The translations under genes were made by a program, and so were the position numbers. Positions 53,640 to 62,964 of a stretch of 64,000 nucleotides of DNA are shown one piece after another. Numbering within the stretch: position 1 is the stretch's first letter; each line of letters begins with the position of its first letter. The DNA is from Serpentinicella alkaliphila (GTDB lineage Bacteria > Bacillota > Clostridia > Peptostreptococcales > Natronincolaceae). The stretch lies in NCBI RefSeq assembly GCF_018141405.1, contig NZ_CP058648.1, positions 15,001 to 79,000 on the forward strand, written 5' to 3'. Under the pieces are notes generated by a model that was given only the letters and a program-made list of their open reading frames with translations, made no database searches and had not been told where the DNA came from.

Positions 53640-53755
53640 TGGAATTTTCACAATCTTGCCCAGTAAATACCCTGGGACTTGAAAGAAGTATGACTCTATC
53701 CGTTAGGTTAAGGGTACACCCAATATGACAAGTCGCCTATTTCAAGTAGTTATTA
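53640..53755. other. Unassigned structured intergenic element
   Basis: About 115 bases, less AT-rich than their surroundings. On the minus strand GACTTG and CAAGTC pair around a ~45-base interior that contains GGGTGTACCC, and a CCCAG/CTGGG hairpin follows. TATGAC occurs twice as a direct repeat. I compared by eye with common riboswitch cores (c-di-GMP-I/II, SAM, purine, glycine, preQ1, glutamine) and saw no match. Confidence 0.4.
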
Positions 53756-53757
53756 AA

Positions 53758-53790
53758 AAATGTAGATAATATTAACCATCTACCTAATAC
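53758..53790 (-). terminator. Terminator of the GGDEF-EAL gene
   Basis: Minus strand: GTAGAT / ATCTAC stem followed by ATTTTTTAA. Confidence 0.65.
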
Positions 53791-53796
53791 ATGAGG

Positions 53797-56679
53797 CTAA
53801 GCCTCTTTATATATTTTATCGTTACATAAATAATTAAACATAAACTCCTCTGCTGTTAAAGGCGTACTAAATAAATAACCTTGTACCTCATCACAGTTTC
53901 GAGTAATTAAGAAATCTAGCTGGTATTCTGTTTCGACCCCTTCTGCTACTACAGTCATTCCCATACTATGGGCCATACTAATTATTGCACTAATAATAGA
54001 CTCATTACTATAACTGACCCCAATATCTTGAATAAAAGACTTATCTATTTTCAAATTATCGAAATGAAACTCCTTCATATAGCTTAAAGAAGAGAAGCCC
54101 GTCCCAAAATCATCAATAGATATTTTAACACCAATTTCTTTTAACTCTTTAATGTTATTAAGGGTCTTTTCGGTCTTTTGCATAATAGTATTTTCTGTAA
54201 CTTCAAGTTCAAGCATAGTTGGCTTCAATCCCGTATCAGAAAGAACTTTTTTTACTATATCTACTAAATCATCCCGTTGAAATTGTATAGCAGATATATT
54301 AACAGAGATTTGGAAATCAGTGTCCACATTGTTATACCAATAATAAGTTTGCTTACAAGCATTATATAGAACCCATTTCCCAATATCATGTATTATTCCT
54401 GTCTCTTCAGCAATAGGTATAAATACGGATGGAGAAATGGAACCTAGTACAGGATGGTTCCATCTAACTAAAGCTTCTGCACCAACAATATAACCTGTTC
54501 TAATATTGAACCTAGGCTGATATACAATGGATAATTCACATTTTTCTAGTGCTTTTCTAAGGCAATTTTCTATCTCTAATCTTTCAAGGGCCCTTTTGTG
54601 CATATCTTCAGTGTAAAACTGGTAACTATTACTTCCGTTTTCCTTAGAACGATACATTGCGGTATCTGCATTCTTTATAAGTAAATCTATATCTGTACCG
54701 TCATATGGATACAAACTTATGCCTATACTAGTGGATATGTATATCTCGTGTCCACTTACATTAAATGGACTCTTAAATGCATCAATAATACTTTGAGCAA
54801 GTTTAGATATTTCTCCTCTTAATCTTACTTGAGGGAATACAATGATAAACTCATCCCCTCCCATTCTAATTAATATATCATTATCTTTGACTACTTTCTT
54901 TAATCTAATAGCCGTGGCCTTTAACAGTTCATCCCCTGCAATATGTCCTAAAGTATCGTTCACTAACTTAAACCTATCTAAATCTAAATACATTATGGCC
55001 ATTATTGTATTATTACGATTTGCTTGTGATAATAGATACCCTAATTGTTTCTTGAAAAATGCCCTATTTGGTAGTCCAGTTAAGGTGTCGTAATAGGCCA
55101 TATAATGAATCTGCTCCTGAGCCATTTTTAGTTCTGTAATTTCTATAGTTGAACCAACGATTTCCTTAACCACACCTTTATTTACCAACGGAGATAAGGA
55201 AGTATAATATATGCATTCATCTAATTGCATTTCGAAATTGCAAACAGTTCCTTCGAAGGCATTAAAAAAATTATCAATTACCTCACTTTGATTTTTTTGT
55301 TCAAGTATATTACAAATATCCTCTCCATAGACTATATCTGTTGATAGTCCAATCTTTTCTGCCAGCTTTCCTTCAAACAAAGTAAAATATATTTTATTTT
55401 CGGAATTCTTTTTACATTTAAATACTAAATTTTGTAAGTTTTGGACAGTCTGTTTTAAGTCACTCTTTAAAAGAGACTGAATTTGTTGTTCATCACTAAT
55501 TCTTTTTATAGCACCCCCGATACTGGCTGCGGCAGCAAAAAGTAATGCTATTTCTGAATTTGTCCAAATACGTTCCTTAGTACAGCAATCGAAGCCTATG
55601 AACCCCCAAAAGAAATTATCCACAAATATTGGCACAACAACTAAGGTTTTTATATACTGTGGTTCTAGCATAGCTCTTTCTCCATCAGGAAAATTTTTTA
55701 CTAGTCCGCTTATTTCCCTACCTGCAGATAGAGTATGGTACCATCGCATTAGACCCATATCTTCATAGGAAACCCTCTGTAAATCTTCATTATTAATCTG
55801 TGGTATTATTCCAATATTACACCACTCATATTTCTGACTAACCATACACTTTTGTGTAAGTTCATCAACATGATTTTGAAATATATATGACCTCTCCGCT
55901 TCAGTTGCCTTACCTAAAACTTCTAGTACACTGTGTAGTGCTTTATCAATCTCAACATTTTTTAATAGAATCGCCGTGGCATCCGCAACCCCTAACAATA
56001 TTTTTTCTCTATCATTTATTGCCTGCTCCATCTCTTTTCGTTGAGTAATATCCATAAGAGTACCAGAGGTGCCACTAATATCCCCATCCTCACTAACTAT
56101 TAACTGAGCAAAAACCTCAACCCAACAATATTCACTATTTTTGGATATATAACGAATCTCATGTCTGCAATAGTCTTTTTTTCTTTCAATCAATTGTTTA
56201 AAAAGTTTTAAGTTTCTGTCTCTATCCTCTGGATGGACAAACTCAATAAAATTTTTTCCTAAACTCTCCTCAACATCAAAACCTGTAACTTCAGTCCAGG
56301 CAGGATTCAAAAAAGTCCACAGTCCATTTATATCCCTTTGAAAAACTACTTCCTTAATACTCTTTACAACCGATTCAAATTGCTCTTCGGTTTTAACCTT
56401 TTTTTCGTGTACTATTAAATATTTACGTGCTAAATATAGGGAGATTGATAGCAATGCAATACCAAATACTATTTCTAAAACTACATCCAATAATTGTGGA
56501 GAGACTGGGATAAGCTGCATTATAAACCTTTGAATATGGAAGCCCTTCAAATTACTAATAATTAAAGTAATTATTAATAAATAGACAATAAAAGAAGGAT
56601 TCTTTAGAATGTTTTTGAAAAACTTCAAGTAAATATTACCGCTATAAATGGTAGCTTTAGACCTAATTTCTTGCTTCAT
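53797..56679 (-). CDS. PAS-GAF-GGDEF-EAL cyclic-di-GMP signalling protein
   Basis: 960 aa. Two membrane helices (residues ~29-45 and ~62-86), PAS (about 95-215), GAF (about 225-395), a degenerate PAS-like stretch (about 405-515), GGDEF (about 520-690; GGDEF at 607-611, no RxxD inhibitory site before it) and EAL (about 700-950; EALVRWNHP at 735, IDDFGTG and LKIDKSFI). Both active-site signatures are intact, so it could make or degrade c-di-GMP depending on the input sensed by GAF/PAS. Membrane anchored. RBS AAGGAGAG precedes the ATG. Confidence 0.93.
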   Translation of the reverse strand: MKQEIRSKATIYSGNIYLKFFKNILKNPSFIVYLLIITLIISNLKGFHIQRFIMQLIPVSPQLLDVVLEIVFGIALLSISLYLARKYLIVHEKKVKTEEQFESVVKSIKEVVFQRDINGLWTFLNPAWTEVTGFDVEESLGKNFIEFVHPEDRDRNLKLFKQLIERKKDYCRHEIRYISKNSEYCWVEVFAQLIVSEDGDISGTSGTLMDITQRKEMEQAINDREKILLGVADATAILLKNVEIDKALHSVLEVLGKATEAERSYIFQNHVDELTQKCMVSQKYEWCNIGIIPQINNEDLQRVSYEDMGLMRWYHTLSAGREISGLVKNFPDGERAMLEPQYIKTLVVVPIFVDNFFWGFIGFDCCTKERIWTNSEIALLFAAAASIGGAIKRISDEQQIQSLLKSDLKQTVQNLQNLVFKCKKNSENKIYFTLFEGKLAEKIGLSTDIVYGEDICNILEQKNQSEVIDNFFNAFEGTVCNFEMQLDECIYYTSLSPLVNKGVVKEIVGSTIEITELKMAQEQIHYMAYYDTLTGLPNRAFFKKQLGYLLSQANRNNTIMAIMYLDLDRFKLVNDTLGHIAGDELLKATAIRLKKVVKDNDILIRMGGDEFIIVFPQVRLRGEISKLAQSIIDAFKSPFNVSGHEIYISTSIGISLYPYDGTDIDLLIKNADTAMYRSKENGSNSYQFYTEDMHKRALERLEIENCLRKALEKCELSIVYQPRFNIRTGYIVGAEALVRWNHPVLGSISPSVFIPIAEETGIIHDIGKWVLYNACKQTYYWYNNVDTDFQISVNISAIQFQRDDLVDIVKKVLSDTGLKPTMLELEVTENTIMQKTEKTLNNIKELKEIGVKISIDDFGTGFSSLSYMKEFHFDNLKIDKSFIQDIGVSYSNESIISAIISMAHSMGMTVVAEGVETEYQLDFLITRNCDEVQGYLFSTPLTAEEFMFNYLCNDKIYKEA

Positions 56680-56864
56680 ATATTTTATCTCTCCTTAGTG
56701 CTAGCAACATAAATAATGCTTATTTATTTAGACATTTCATATCTTCTAAAAAATATAGAAATATATCGAGAATATATAGTAATAAAGAACTAACTTATTA
56801 GATATTCTATACTATTTTGTAGTTTCCTTTTTAAATCCTTACAAATTATTACTTTTTTTCAAAA

Positions 56865-56912
56865 AATATAAAAAAGGCAGGATAATAGCTTTTTACTAAG
56901 TATCCTACCTTA
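56865..56912 (-). terminator. Terminator after thrS
   Basis: Minus strand: AAGGTAGGATA / TTATCCTGCCTT stem followed by a run of T. The rest of the gap to the GGDEF-EAL gene (56680-56864) is AT-rich and shows no gene. Confidence 0.85.
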
Positions 56913-56942
56913 AAACTAATTCACTTTTATTACCCTTTTCAC

Positions 56943-58856
56943 CTAGATTTCTTTATTATCAATTTCAACTAATGTATCTTCGATAAACTTCTCTATACTT
57001 ATAGCCCCTAATTCCCCTTTATCCCTAGAACGAACAGCTACAGTTCCAGTTTCCATTTCTTTATCACCAACTACAAGCATATATGGAATTTTCAGTAATT
57101 GAGCCTCTCTTATTTTATATCCTATCTTCTCACTTCTTGTATCAACTTCAACCCTAATACCTTTTTGTGCCATTTGTTTTTGTAGTTGTAGTGAATAATC
57201 AAGCTGTCTATCAGTTATTGGTAAAATCTTTGCTTGAACTGGTGCTAACCAAGTAGGGAATTTACCAGCAAAATGCTCAATTAAAATTCCTATAAATCGT
57301 TCTATACTTCCAAATATAACCCTATGAATCATAATAGGCTTATGCTTCTCTCCATCTGCACCCACATAATTAATATCAAATCTTTGTGGCATTTGGAAGT
57401 CAAGCTGTATAGTTCCACATTGCCATGTTCTTCCTATACAATCCTCTAAATGAAAATCAATTTTAGGTCCGTAGAAAGCTCCGTCCCCTTCATTTAATTT
57501 ATACTGTAAATCTTTCTCTTTTAGGGCTTCGATTAATGCATCTGTAGCTACATTCCACTCTTCATCAGTTCCCATTGAGTTTTCTGGCCTAGTTGAAAGC
57601 TCAATATGGTATTTAAAACCAAATATTTTATAGAAATAGTCTACAAATTCTATTACACCAATTATTTCATCTTTAATTTGCTCAGGTAACATAAATATAT
57701 GGGCATCGTCTTGAGTGAAGCATCTTACTCTCATTAACCCGTGAAGGGCTCCAGATAATTCATGTCTATGAACTAACCCAAGCTCACCCATTCTAATTGG
57801 TAGATCTCTATAGCTATACATCTTTCTCTTATACATTAATATTGAACCAGGACAGTTCATTGGCTTTACTGCATAGTTTTCTTCATCAATATTTGTGAAA
57901 TACATATTTTCTTTATAGTGATTCCAGTGACCTGATTGATGCCATAGGGACTCATTTAAAATAATTGGAGTTTTTATTTCATCATAGCCTCTCTTAACAT
58001 GCTCTTCTCTCCAAAAGCTCTCTAGTATATTTCTAATTACCATTCCCTTTGGATGGAAAAATGGAAAACCAGGACCCTCTTCTTGTAAGCTAAACAAATC
58101 TAACTCCTTACCAATTTTTCTATGGTCTCTCTTTTTAGCTTCTTCTAAACGATGTAGATATTCTTCTAAATCTTTATTTTTCTCAAAGGAAGTACCATAA
58201 ATTCTTTGAAGCATTTTATTTTTCTCATCTCCACGCCAATACGCTCCAGCAACACTTAAAAGCTTAAGAGCCTTAACCTTACCAGTTGATGGAACATGTG
58301 GTCCAGCACAAAGGTCAACAAAATCTCCTTGCTTGTAGAATGATATTTTTGCATCTTCCGGTAAATCAGTGATTAATTCAACCTTATAATCTTCCCCGTG
58401 CTCTTTCATAAGCTTAATAGCTTCGTCTCTTGGAAGCTCAAATTTTTCTAATTCCAATTTTTCTTTTACGATCTTTTTCATTTCTGCTTCGATTTTTTCT
58501 AAATCCTCTGGCGTGAACTTGTGATCAGAATCAAAGTCATAATAGTAGCCATTATCGATAGCAGGACCGATTGCAAGTTTTGTATTAGGAAATAATCTCT
58601 TTACAGCTTGAGCTAAAATATGAGAACTAGTATGTCTTAAAAACTCCTTACCACCCTCATCCTCAAATCTTAAAATATTCAATTCGCAATCTTCTTCTAC
58701 TTTGTATGTTAGATCAACTTTTTTTCCATTAACTTCTGCTCCAACAGCTACTCTAGCTAAACCTTCACTTATTTCTGTAGCTATATCTAAAATAGACGTT
58801 CCTTTAGCAACCTCTCTCTGTGAGCCATCTTTAAGTTTAATAATAATCTTATCCAT
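56943..58856 (-). CDS. thrS: Threonyl-tRNA synthetase
   Basis: 637 aa from the ATG at 58856 (GAGGAGGAT 5 bases upstream; an ATG five codons earlier overlaps this RBS). N-terminal TGS domain (IIIKLKDGSQREVAKGTS), the editing domain with HTSSHILAQAVKRLFP (zinc/editing HxxxH type motif) and YYYDFD, then the class II core with VKPMNCPGSILMY (the zinc cysteine) and RHELSGALHGLMRVRCFTQDD, and the C-terminal anticodon-binding domain. Controlled by a T-box; in many relatives thrS directly precedes infC, but here two other genes lie between them. Confidence 0.97.
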   Translation of the reverse strand: MDKIIIKLKDGSQREVAKGTSILDIATEISEGLARVAVGAEVNGKKVDLTYKVEEDCELNILRFEDEGGKEFLRHTSSHILAQAVKRLFPNTKLAIGPAIDNGYYYDFDSDHKFTPEDLEKIEAEMKKIVKEKLELEKFELPRDEAIKLMKEHGEDYKVELITDLPEDAKISFYKQGDFVDLCAGPHVPSTGKVKALKLLSVAGAYWRGDEKNKMLQRIYGTSFEKNKDLEEYLHRLEEAKKRDHRKIGKELDLFSLQEEGPGFPFFHPKGMVIRNILESFWREEHVKRGYDEIKTPIILNESLWHQSGHWNHYKENMYFTNIDEENYAVKPMNCPGSILMYKRKMYSYRDLPIRMGELGLVHRHELSGALHGLMRVRCFTQDDAHIFMLPEQIKDEIIGVIEFVDYFYKIFGFKYHIELSTRPENSMGTDEEWNVATDALIEALKEKDLQYKLNEGDGAFYGPKIDFHLEDCIGRTWQCGTIQLDFQMPQRFDINYVGADGEKHKPIMIHRVIFGSIERFIGILIEHFAGKFPTWLAPVQAKILPITDRQLDYSLQLQKQMAQKGIRVEVDTRSEKIGYKIREAQLLKIPYMLVVGDKEMETGTVAVRSRDKGELGAISIEKFIEDTLVEIDNKEI

Positions 58857-58879
58857 TTTTATCCTCCTCATATATTAAA

Positions 58880-59120
58880 ATTAAGTATAAAAAAACTCCC
58901 ATCCTAAAAAGCTTAGGACGAGAGTATATGCTCGCGGTTCCACCTAAATTGATTATTTTAAAATAATCCAACTTTAAAGCTATAACGTTGCTACCGGTTT
59001 TCTTTTCGCTTTAGGCTACTAAAAAACTGCTATAGAGTTAGTTTTCAGTTATTCATATACAAAAACACTTTCAGCCAAGGTGTTTTCTCTCTAGGTACTG
59101 TGTATAGCTTACTCTTCTCT
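58880..59120 (-). promoter_or_regulatory. T-box leader of thrS (specifier probably ACT)
   Basis: Minus strand: T-box TTTAGGTGGAACCGCG (58934-58949), then terminator CTCTCGTCCTA / TAGGATGGGAG followed by a T-run. The specifier loop GAAAACTAACTC gives ACT (59040-59042, Thr), assuming one extra base compared with the TAC and TTC loops of the other two T-boxes. Confidence 0.88.
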
Positions 59121-59191
59121 AATTATCGCATTTACATATAATATTAGCTAAATTATAGATATATATTTATATTTTGTCAAGTAGATTATAG

Positions 59192-59719
59192 CTATCTTTC
59201 AATACCATTTCTAGCCATAACTCCGTTATTCATATAATGCTTAATTGGCTTCATCTCAGTAATTAAATCCGCCCTATCAGCTAACTCCTTAGGAGTATTT
59301 CTACCCGTAAGTATTATTTCCATTCCTTCAGGCTTATTATCAATAATTTCACATATTTGTTCTACTTCTATAAATCCACAACTTATAGCTGCCATAACTT
59401 CATCTAAAATTAATATGTCCACAGAAACTTTATCTAATTCACCAATTATTTTAGTGAAATTAGCTTGAATATTATCTTTAAGCTCCTTTGTTTCCTGTTC
59501 ATCTAATTGCCAAGTAAATTTATCTATTCCACCTATAGGTAGTATAGTAAATCCTTCTAATCTTTTCACACTTTCATGCTCACCACTAAAGGCCCCCTTC
59601 AGAAACTGTATCATAAGCACCTTGAATCCACGGCCTGTAGCCCTTAGTCCTACTCCCAAAGCAGCAGTTGTCTTACCCTTTCCATCACCTGTGTAAATCT
59701 GAACATATCCTTTATCCAT
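59192..59719 (-). CDS. cobO: Cob(I)yrinic acid a,c-diamide adenosyltransferase
   Basis: 175 aa from the ATG at 59719; a GTG three codons earlier lies in the RBS. YTGDGKGKTTAALGVGLRATGRG is the P-loop and VDILILDEVMAAI, ILTGRNTP complete the CobA/CobO/BtuR signature. It transfers the adenosyl group of ATP to cob(I)alamin or its precursors. It starts 1 base after the cbiA stop. Last gene of the corrinoid operon. Confidence 0.93.
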   Translation of the reverse strand: MDKGYVQIYTGDGKGKTTAALGVGLRATGRGFKVLMIQFLKGAFSGEHESVKRLEGFTILPIGGIDKFTWQLDEQETKELKDNIQANFTKIIGELDKVSVDILILDEVMAAISCGFIEVEQICEIIDNKPEGMEIILTGRNTPKELADRADLITEMKPIKHYMNNGVMARNGIER

Positions 59720-59720
59720 A

Positions 59721-61109
59721 TTAATCACCCAATTCTTTATAGTTTAAACAGGATTCAATAAAATTTTTAGCAATATTAATATTTGAAAGAAAATGTATAT
59801 GTGGATACATACCAAATGTATTATTTTTTTTAGATCCTGAGTACCAACTAACTTTTTCTTTATTTCTGTATTTTTCAGTTAAAACCAATTTCTCATTATT
59901 ATGCCCAATATATGACGTATGAAATTCATGACACTTTATTTTATCACCAACTTTAAATATACAACTACATTTTTCAGCAGTTAATTCTGCGTATCCAAAG
60001 TTTTGTAACTGCTTAGTCATAATGACATCCCCGTCAAATACTCCAACCATATTATACTCATCATTTTCTAAAGTCTTAATTTTCTTATTTAAATACATAT
60101 ACCCGCCGCATTCAGCATATATGGGCATTCCTATTTCTGATTTATCCTTAATTGCTTTACACATTGAAATGTTTTGTTCTAGTTCTTTAGCATATAGCTC
60201 TGGATAACCGCCACCTATATAAATACCATCAATATTTTCTGGTAGCTTAGGGTCTTTTAGAGGACTGAAATATGTAATAGTTGCACCTAATTCTTCTAAA
60301 GCTTTTATATTATCATAATAATAGAATTGAAAGGCCTCATCATAGGCTACTGCAACATTTACATACTCCTTTTTTAATTCTTTTTCTTCAGTTAATTCTA
60401 TTTTAAAAACTTCAGCATTTTGTCCTAAGCTAATAATCTGATCTAAATCAACATATTCCTCAATCAGCGCTATTAGTTTATCAATCATTAACTCCTTATT
60501 AAGCAATTCACAATTTTGAACTAGACCTAAATGCCTACTCTTTATTTTTATATCATCTGCTATTGGAAGTCTTCCTAAGACCTTTACGTCCGTGTTGGTT
60601 TCTATAGTTTCTTTTAAAAGGTCATAATATTTTTCTGTAGAAACTTTATTTAATATAACCCCAACTATATTAATTTCCCTAAATTCTTTTAACCCTTTTA
60701 TAACTGCGGCTATAGTCGTAGACATACCCTGGGCTGGTAATACTAGGATTACTGGTGCCTTTAATATATGTGCCATACCAGCAGTACTTCCTAGCATAGG
60801 ATCGCTACCAATACCGTCATAAAGTCCCATAACCCCTTCGATAATTGATATATCAGAATTTAGAGCATATTTTTGAAATAGTTCTATAACTGTTTCTTCA
60901 TCAAATAACCAGCTATCTAAGTTTATACTATTCCTTTTAGTAACATCCGTATGAAATGCAGGATCAATATAATCCGGGCCGATTTTAAATGGTTGAACAT
61001 TAACCCCTCGCTTTGTCAATGCAGCCATAATACCTATACTAATTGTAGTTTTCCCTGCACCACTATATGGGGCTGCTATTACAATTCTAGGTAATTTGTT
61101 TTGTTGCAT
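59721..61109 (-). CDS. cbiA: Cobyrinic acid a,c-diamide synthase
   Basis: 462 aa from the ATG at 61109 (AAGGGAGGTGG upstream). The N-terminal P-loop APYSGAGKTTISIG (residues ~13-26), PFKIGPDYIDPAFH, and the C-terminal class I glutaminase domain with catalytic Cys335 (YAECGGYMYL; numbering includes one leading residue) are all present. Makes the a,c-diamide of cobyrinic acid with glutamine and ATP. Overlaps the 3' end of btuD by about 20 bases. The presence of CbiA but no other corrin-ring genes nearby suggests salvage, or a biosynthetic locus elsewhere. Confidence 0.93.
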   Translation of the reverse strand: MQQNKLPRIVIAAPYSGAGKTTISIGIMAALTKRGVNVQPFKIGPDYIDPAFHTDVTKRNSINLDSWLFDEETVIELFQKYALNSDISIIEGVMGLYDGIGSDPMLGSTAGMAHILKAPVILVLPAQGMSTTIAAVIKGLKEFREINIVGVILNKVSTEKYYDLLKETIETNTDVKVLGRLPIADDIKIKSRHLGLVQNCELLNKELMIDKLIALIEEYVDLDQIISLGQNAEVFKIELTEEKELKKEYVNVAVAYDEAFQFYYYDNIKALEELGATITYFSPLKDPKLPENIDGIYIGGGYPELYAKELEQNISMCKAIKDKSEIGMPIYAECGGYMYLNKKIKTLENDEYNMVGVFDGDVIMTKQLQNFGYAELTAEKCSCIFKVGDKIKCHEFHTSYIGHNNEKLVLTEKYRNKEKVSWYSGSKKNNTFGMYPHIHFLSNINIAKNFIESCLNYKELGD

Positions 61110-61923
61110 CAATGGCCCCCACCTCCCTTTCGGTTCTAATTGGAATTACATGGGGCTTACCACTAACAGGATGTGGTATTATACATACTTTAGTTTTATA
61201 TACCTCTTTTATTATATCTTCAGTTATAACTTCCGTTGGACTTCCATAGGATAATACTTTTCCGTCATTTAAAAGAAATATATCGTCACTATATTGAGTT
61301 GCTAAGTTCAAATCGTGCAATACTACAATAACTGTTGTTCCACTTTTTTTGTTAATATATGCAATAGTATCTAAAAGTTCTATTTGATGCTGGATATCTA
61401 AATGTGAAATAGGCTCGTCCAATAGGAGAATATCTGGTTTTTGTGCAATTGCTCTAGCAACTATTACTCTTTGCCTTTCTCCACCACTTAGATTTTGTAT
61501 CAATTTATCTTTAAATCTCCAGGTATCTGTCATAATCATAGCTTCTTTGCAAATATTAAGGTCTTTCTCGCTTTCAGTTTCAAAGCGTTTGAGGTGTGGG
61601 GTTCTTCCCATCATAACTATGTCTAAAGCAGAAAATTCATAATCTACCATAGTATTTTGGGGTACACACGCCATTTTTTTAGCTATTTCCCTATAGGATA
61701 AGGAAGAAATATCTAAATCCTCGATAAATAGTGTATTTTTTTTTGGTTCTAAATGCCGAAGTATATTTTTAAGTAAAGTTGTCTTGCCAGACCCATTTGG
61801 CCCAATAATTGAGTAAAACTTACCCCTTTTTATATCTATATTTATATTTTCCAATATGGCTGTATTTCCGTATTTCCAGTTTAAATCTTTAATCCTAATA
61901 GTAACCGTATTATTCTTTTTCAA
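61087..61923 (-). CDS. btuD: Corrinoid (or siderophore) ABC transporter ATP-binding protein
   Basis: 278 aa, start TTG at 61923, overlapping the btuC stop (TTGA). Walker A GPNGSGKTTL, signature LSGGERQRV, Walker B ILLLDEPISHLD and the H-loop histidine (VVLHDLNLA) are intact, of the FepC/BtuD group. It powers the BtuC permease. The co-transcribed cbiA and cobO argue for corrinoid transport rather than iron-siderophore. Confidence 0.9.
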   Translation of the reverse strand: MKKNNTVTIRIKDLNWKYGNTAILENINIDIKRGKFYSIIGPNGSGKTTLLKNILRHLEPKKNTLFIEDLDISSLSYREIAKKMACVPQNTMVDYEFSALDIVMMGRTPHLKRFETESEKDLNICKEAMIMTDTWRFKDKLIQNLSGGERQRVIVARAIAQKPDILLLDEPISHLDIQHQIELLDTIAYINKKSGTTVIVVLHDLNLATQYSDDIFLLNDGKVLSYGSPTEVITEDIIKEVYKTKVCIIPHPVSGKPHVIPIRTEREVGAIDATKQIT

Positions 61924-62954
61924 CCTAACACCTTCTTTTTGCTTCTGTATAGAAGATAAATAAAATATGGGGATCCGAAAATTGCTGTTACTGCACCCAC
62001 AGGTATTTCAGTAGGTGGAATTATTGTTCTAGCGATTGTATCGCATAAAATCATAAATATAGCTCCGCCTAAGGCCGAGAATGGAACTAAAGCTCTGTGG
62101 TCTGGGCCTATAATTAATCTAATTGCATGAGGTATTATTAATCCAACAAATCCAATTATTCCACTAACAGAAACAGTAAAAGCCATAATTACAGATGAAA
62201 TTACTAATAAAAGCTTTTTAACTTTATCAGTTTCAACACCTAAACTTTTTGCACTATCATCTCCAACTAAAAATACATTAAGCTCCCTGGAAAAAAGCAT
62301 TATAACCATTGTCCCTAATAATGTAACCGGGAATAAAATACTAACATGTTTCCAGCTTGCGGCAGAAACACTACCCATTATCCAGAAAATAATCATTTCT
62401 ATTTTATCTCTGTTAAATATCATAAGCACAGATATAATTGAAGACATCATTGAACTAATTGCTATACCAGCTAGGAGCAAAGTTATACTTTGCACTTTTG
62501 AACCAATCTTAGCTATTTGAAATACAAATAATACAGTTAGTATAGCACCACAAAATGCCCATATATTAATAAAGGGTAACCCTAATACTATCGACAGAGT
62601 GGCACCTAAAGCTGCTCCTGATGAAACTCCTAGTATGTAAGGATCTGCCATAGGATTTTTAAACATACTTTGAAAAGTTACTCCAACTACAGATAATCCC
62701 ATTCCCACAATACCTGCTAATAATATACGAGGTAATCTTATTTGCCAAATAATAGTACGATGTGTATTAATAACATCCTTCATATCAATATATTTATTAA
62801 TTAATGGAATCTTTTCAGCTATTATTTTTAAACTATTAACAAATGTAATGTTTGCGACCCCAAGAGTACTAACAAAAACAATCATAACAACTAGTAAAAT
62901 AAAACAGCACGAGAAAATAGTTTTAAAAAAGCTTCTCTTTTCAAAATAACTCAT
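61920..62954 (-). CDS. btuC: Corrinoid ABC transporter permease (FecCD/BtuC family)
   Basis: 344 aa with about ten membrane helices. Family segments: WQIRLPRILLAGIVGMGLSVVGVTFQSMFKNPMADPYILGVSSGAALGA and GFVGLIIPHAIRLIIGPDHR, the coupling region facing BtuD. It starts 10 bases after btuF ends. Confidence 0.91.
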   Translation of the reverse strand: MSYFEKRSFFKTIFSCCFILLVVMIVFVSTLGVANITFVNSLKIIAEKIPLINKYIDMKDVINTHRTIIWQIRLPRILLAGIVGMGLSVVGVTFQSMFKNPMADPYILGVSSGAALGATLSIVLGLPFINIWAFCGAILTVLFVFQIAKIGSKVQSITLLLAGIAISSMMSSIISVLMIFNRDKIEMIIFWIMGSVSAASWKHVSILFPVTLLGTMVIMLFSRELNVFLVGDDSAKSLGVETDKVKKLLLVISSVIMAFTVSVSGIIGFVGLIIPHAIRLIIGPDHRALVPFSALGGAIFMILCDTIARTIIPPTEIPVGAVTAIFGSPYFIYLLYRSKKKVLG

Positions 62955-62964
62955 AATTTCTTCC

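Noticed and set aside
53640-53755. c-di-GMP riboswitch near the GGDEF-EAL gene
   Set aside because: Core motifs of class I and II switches are not found on either strand, and the element is at the 3' side of the gene, so I left it unassigned.
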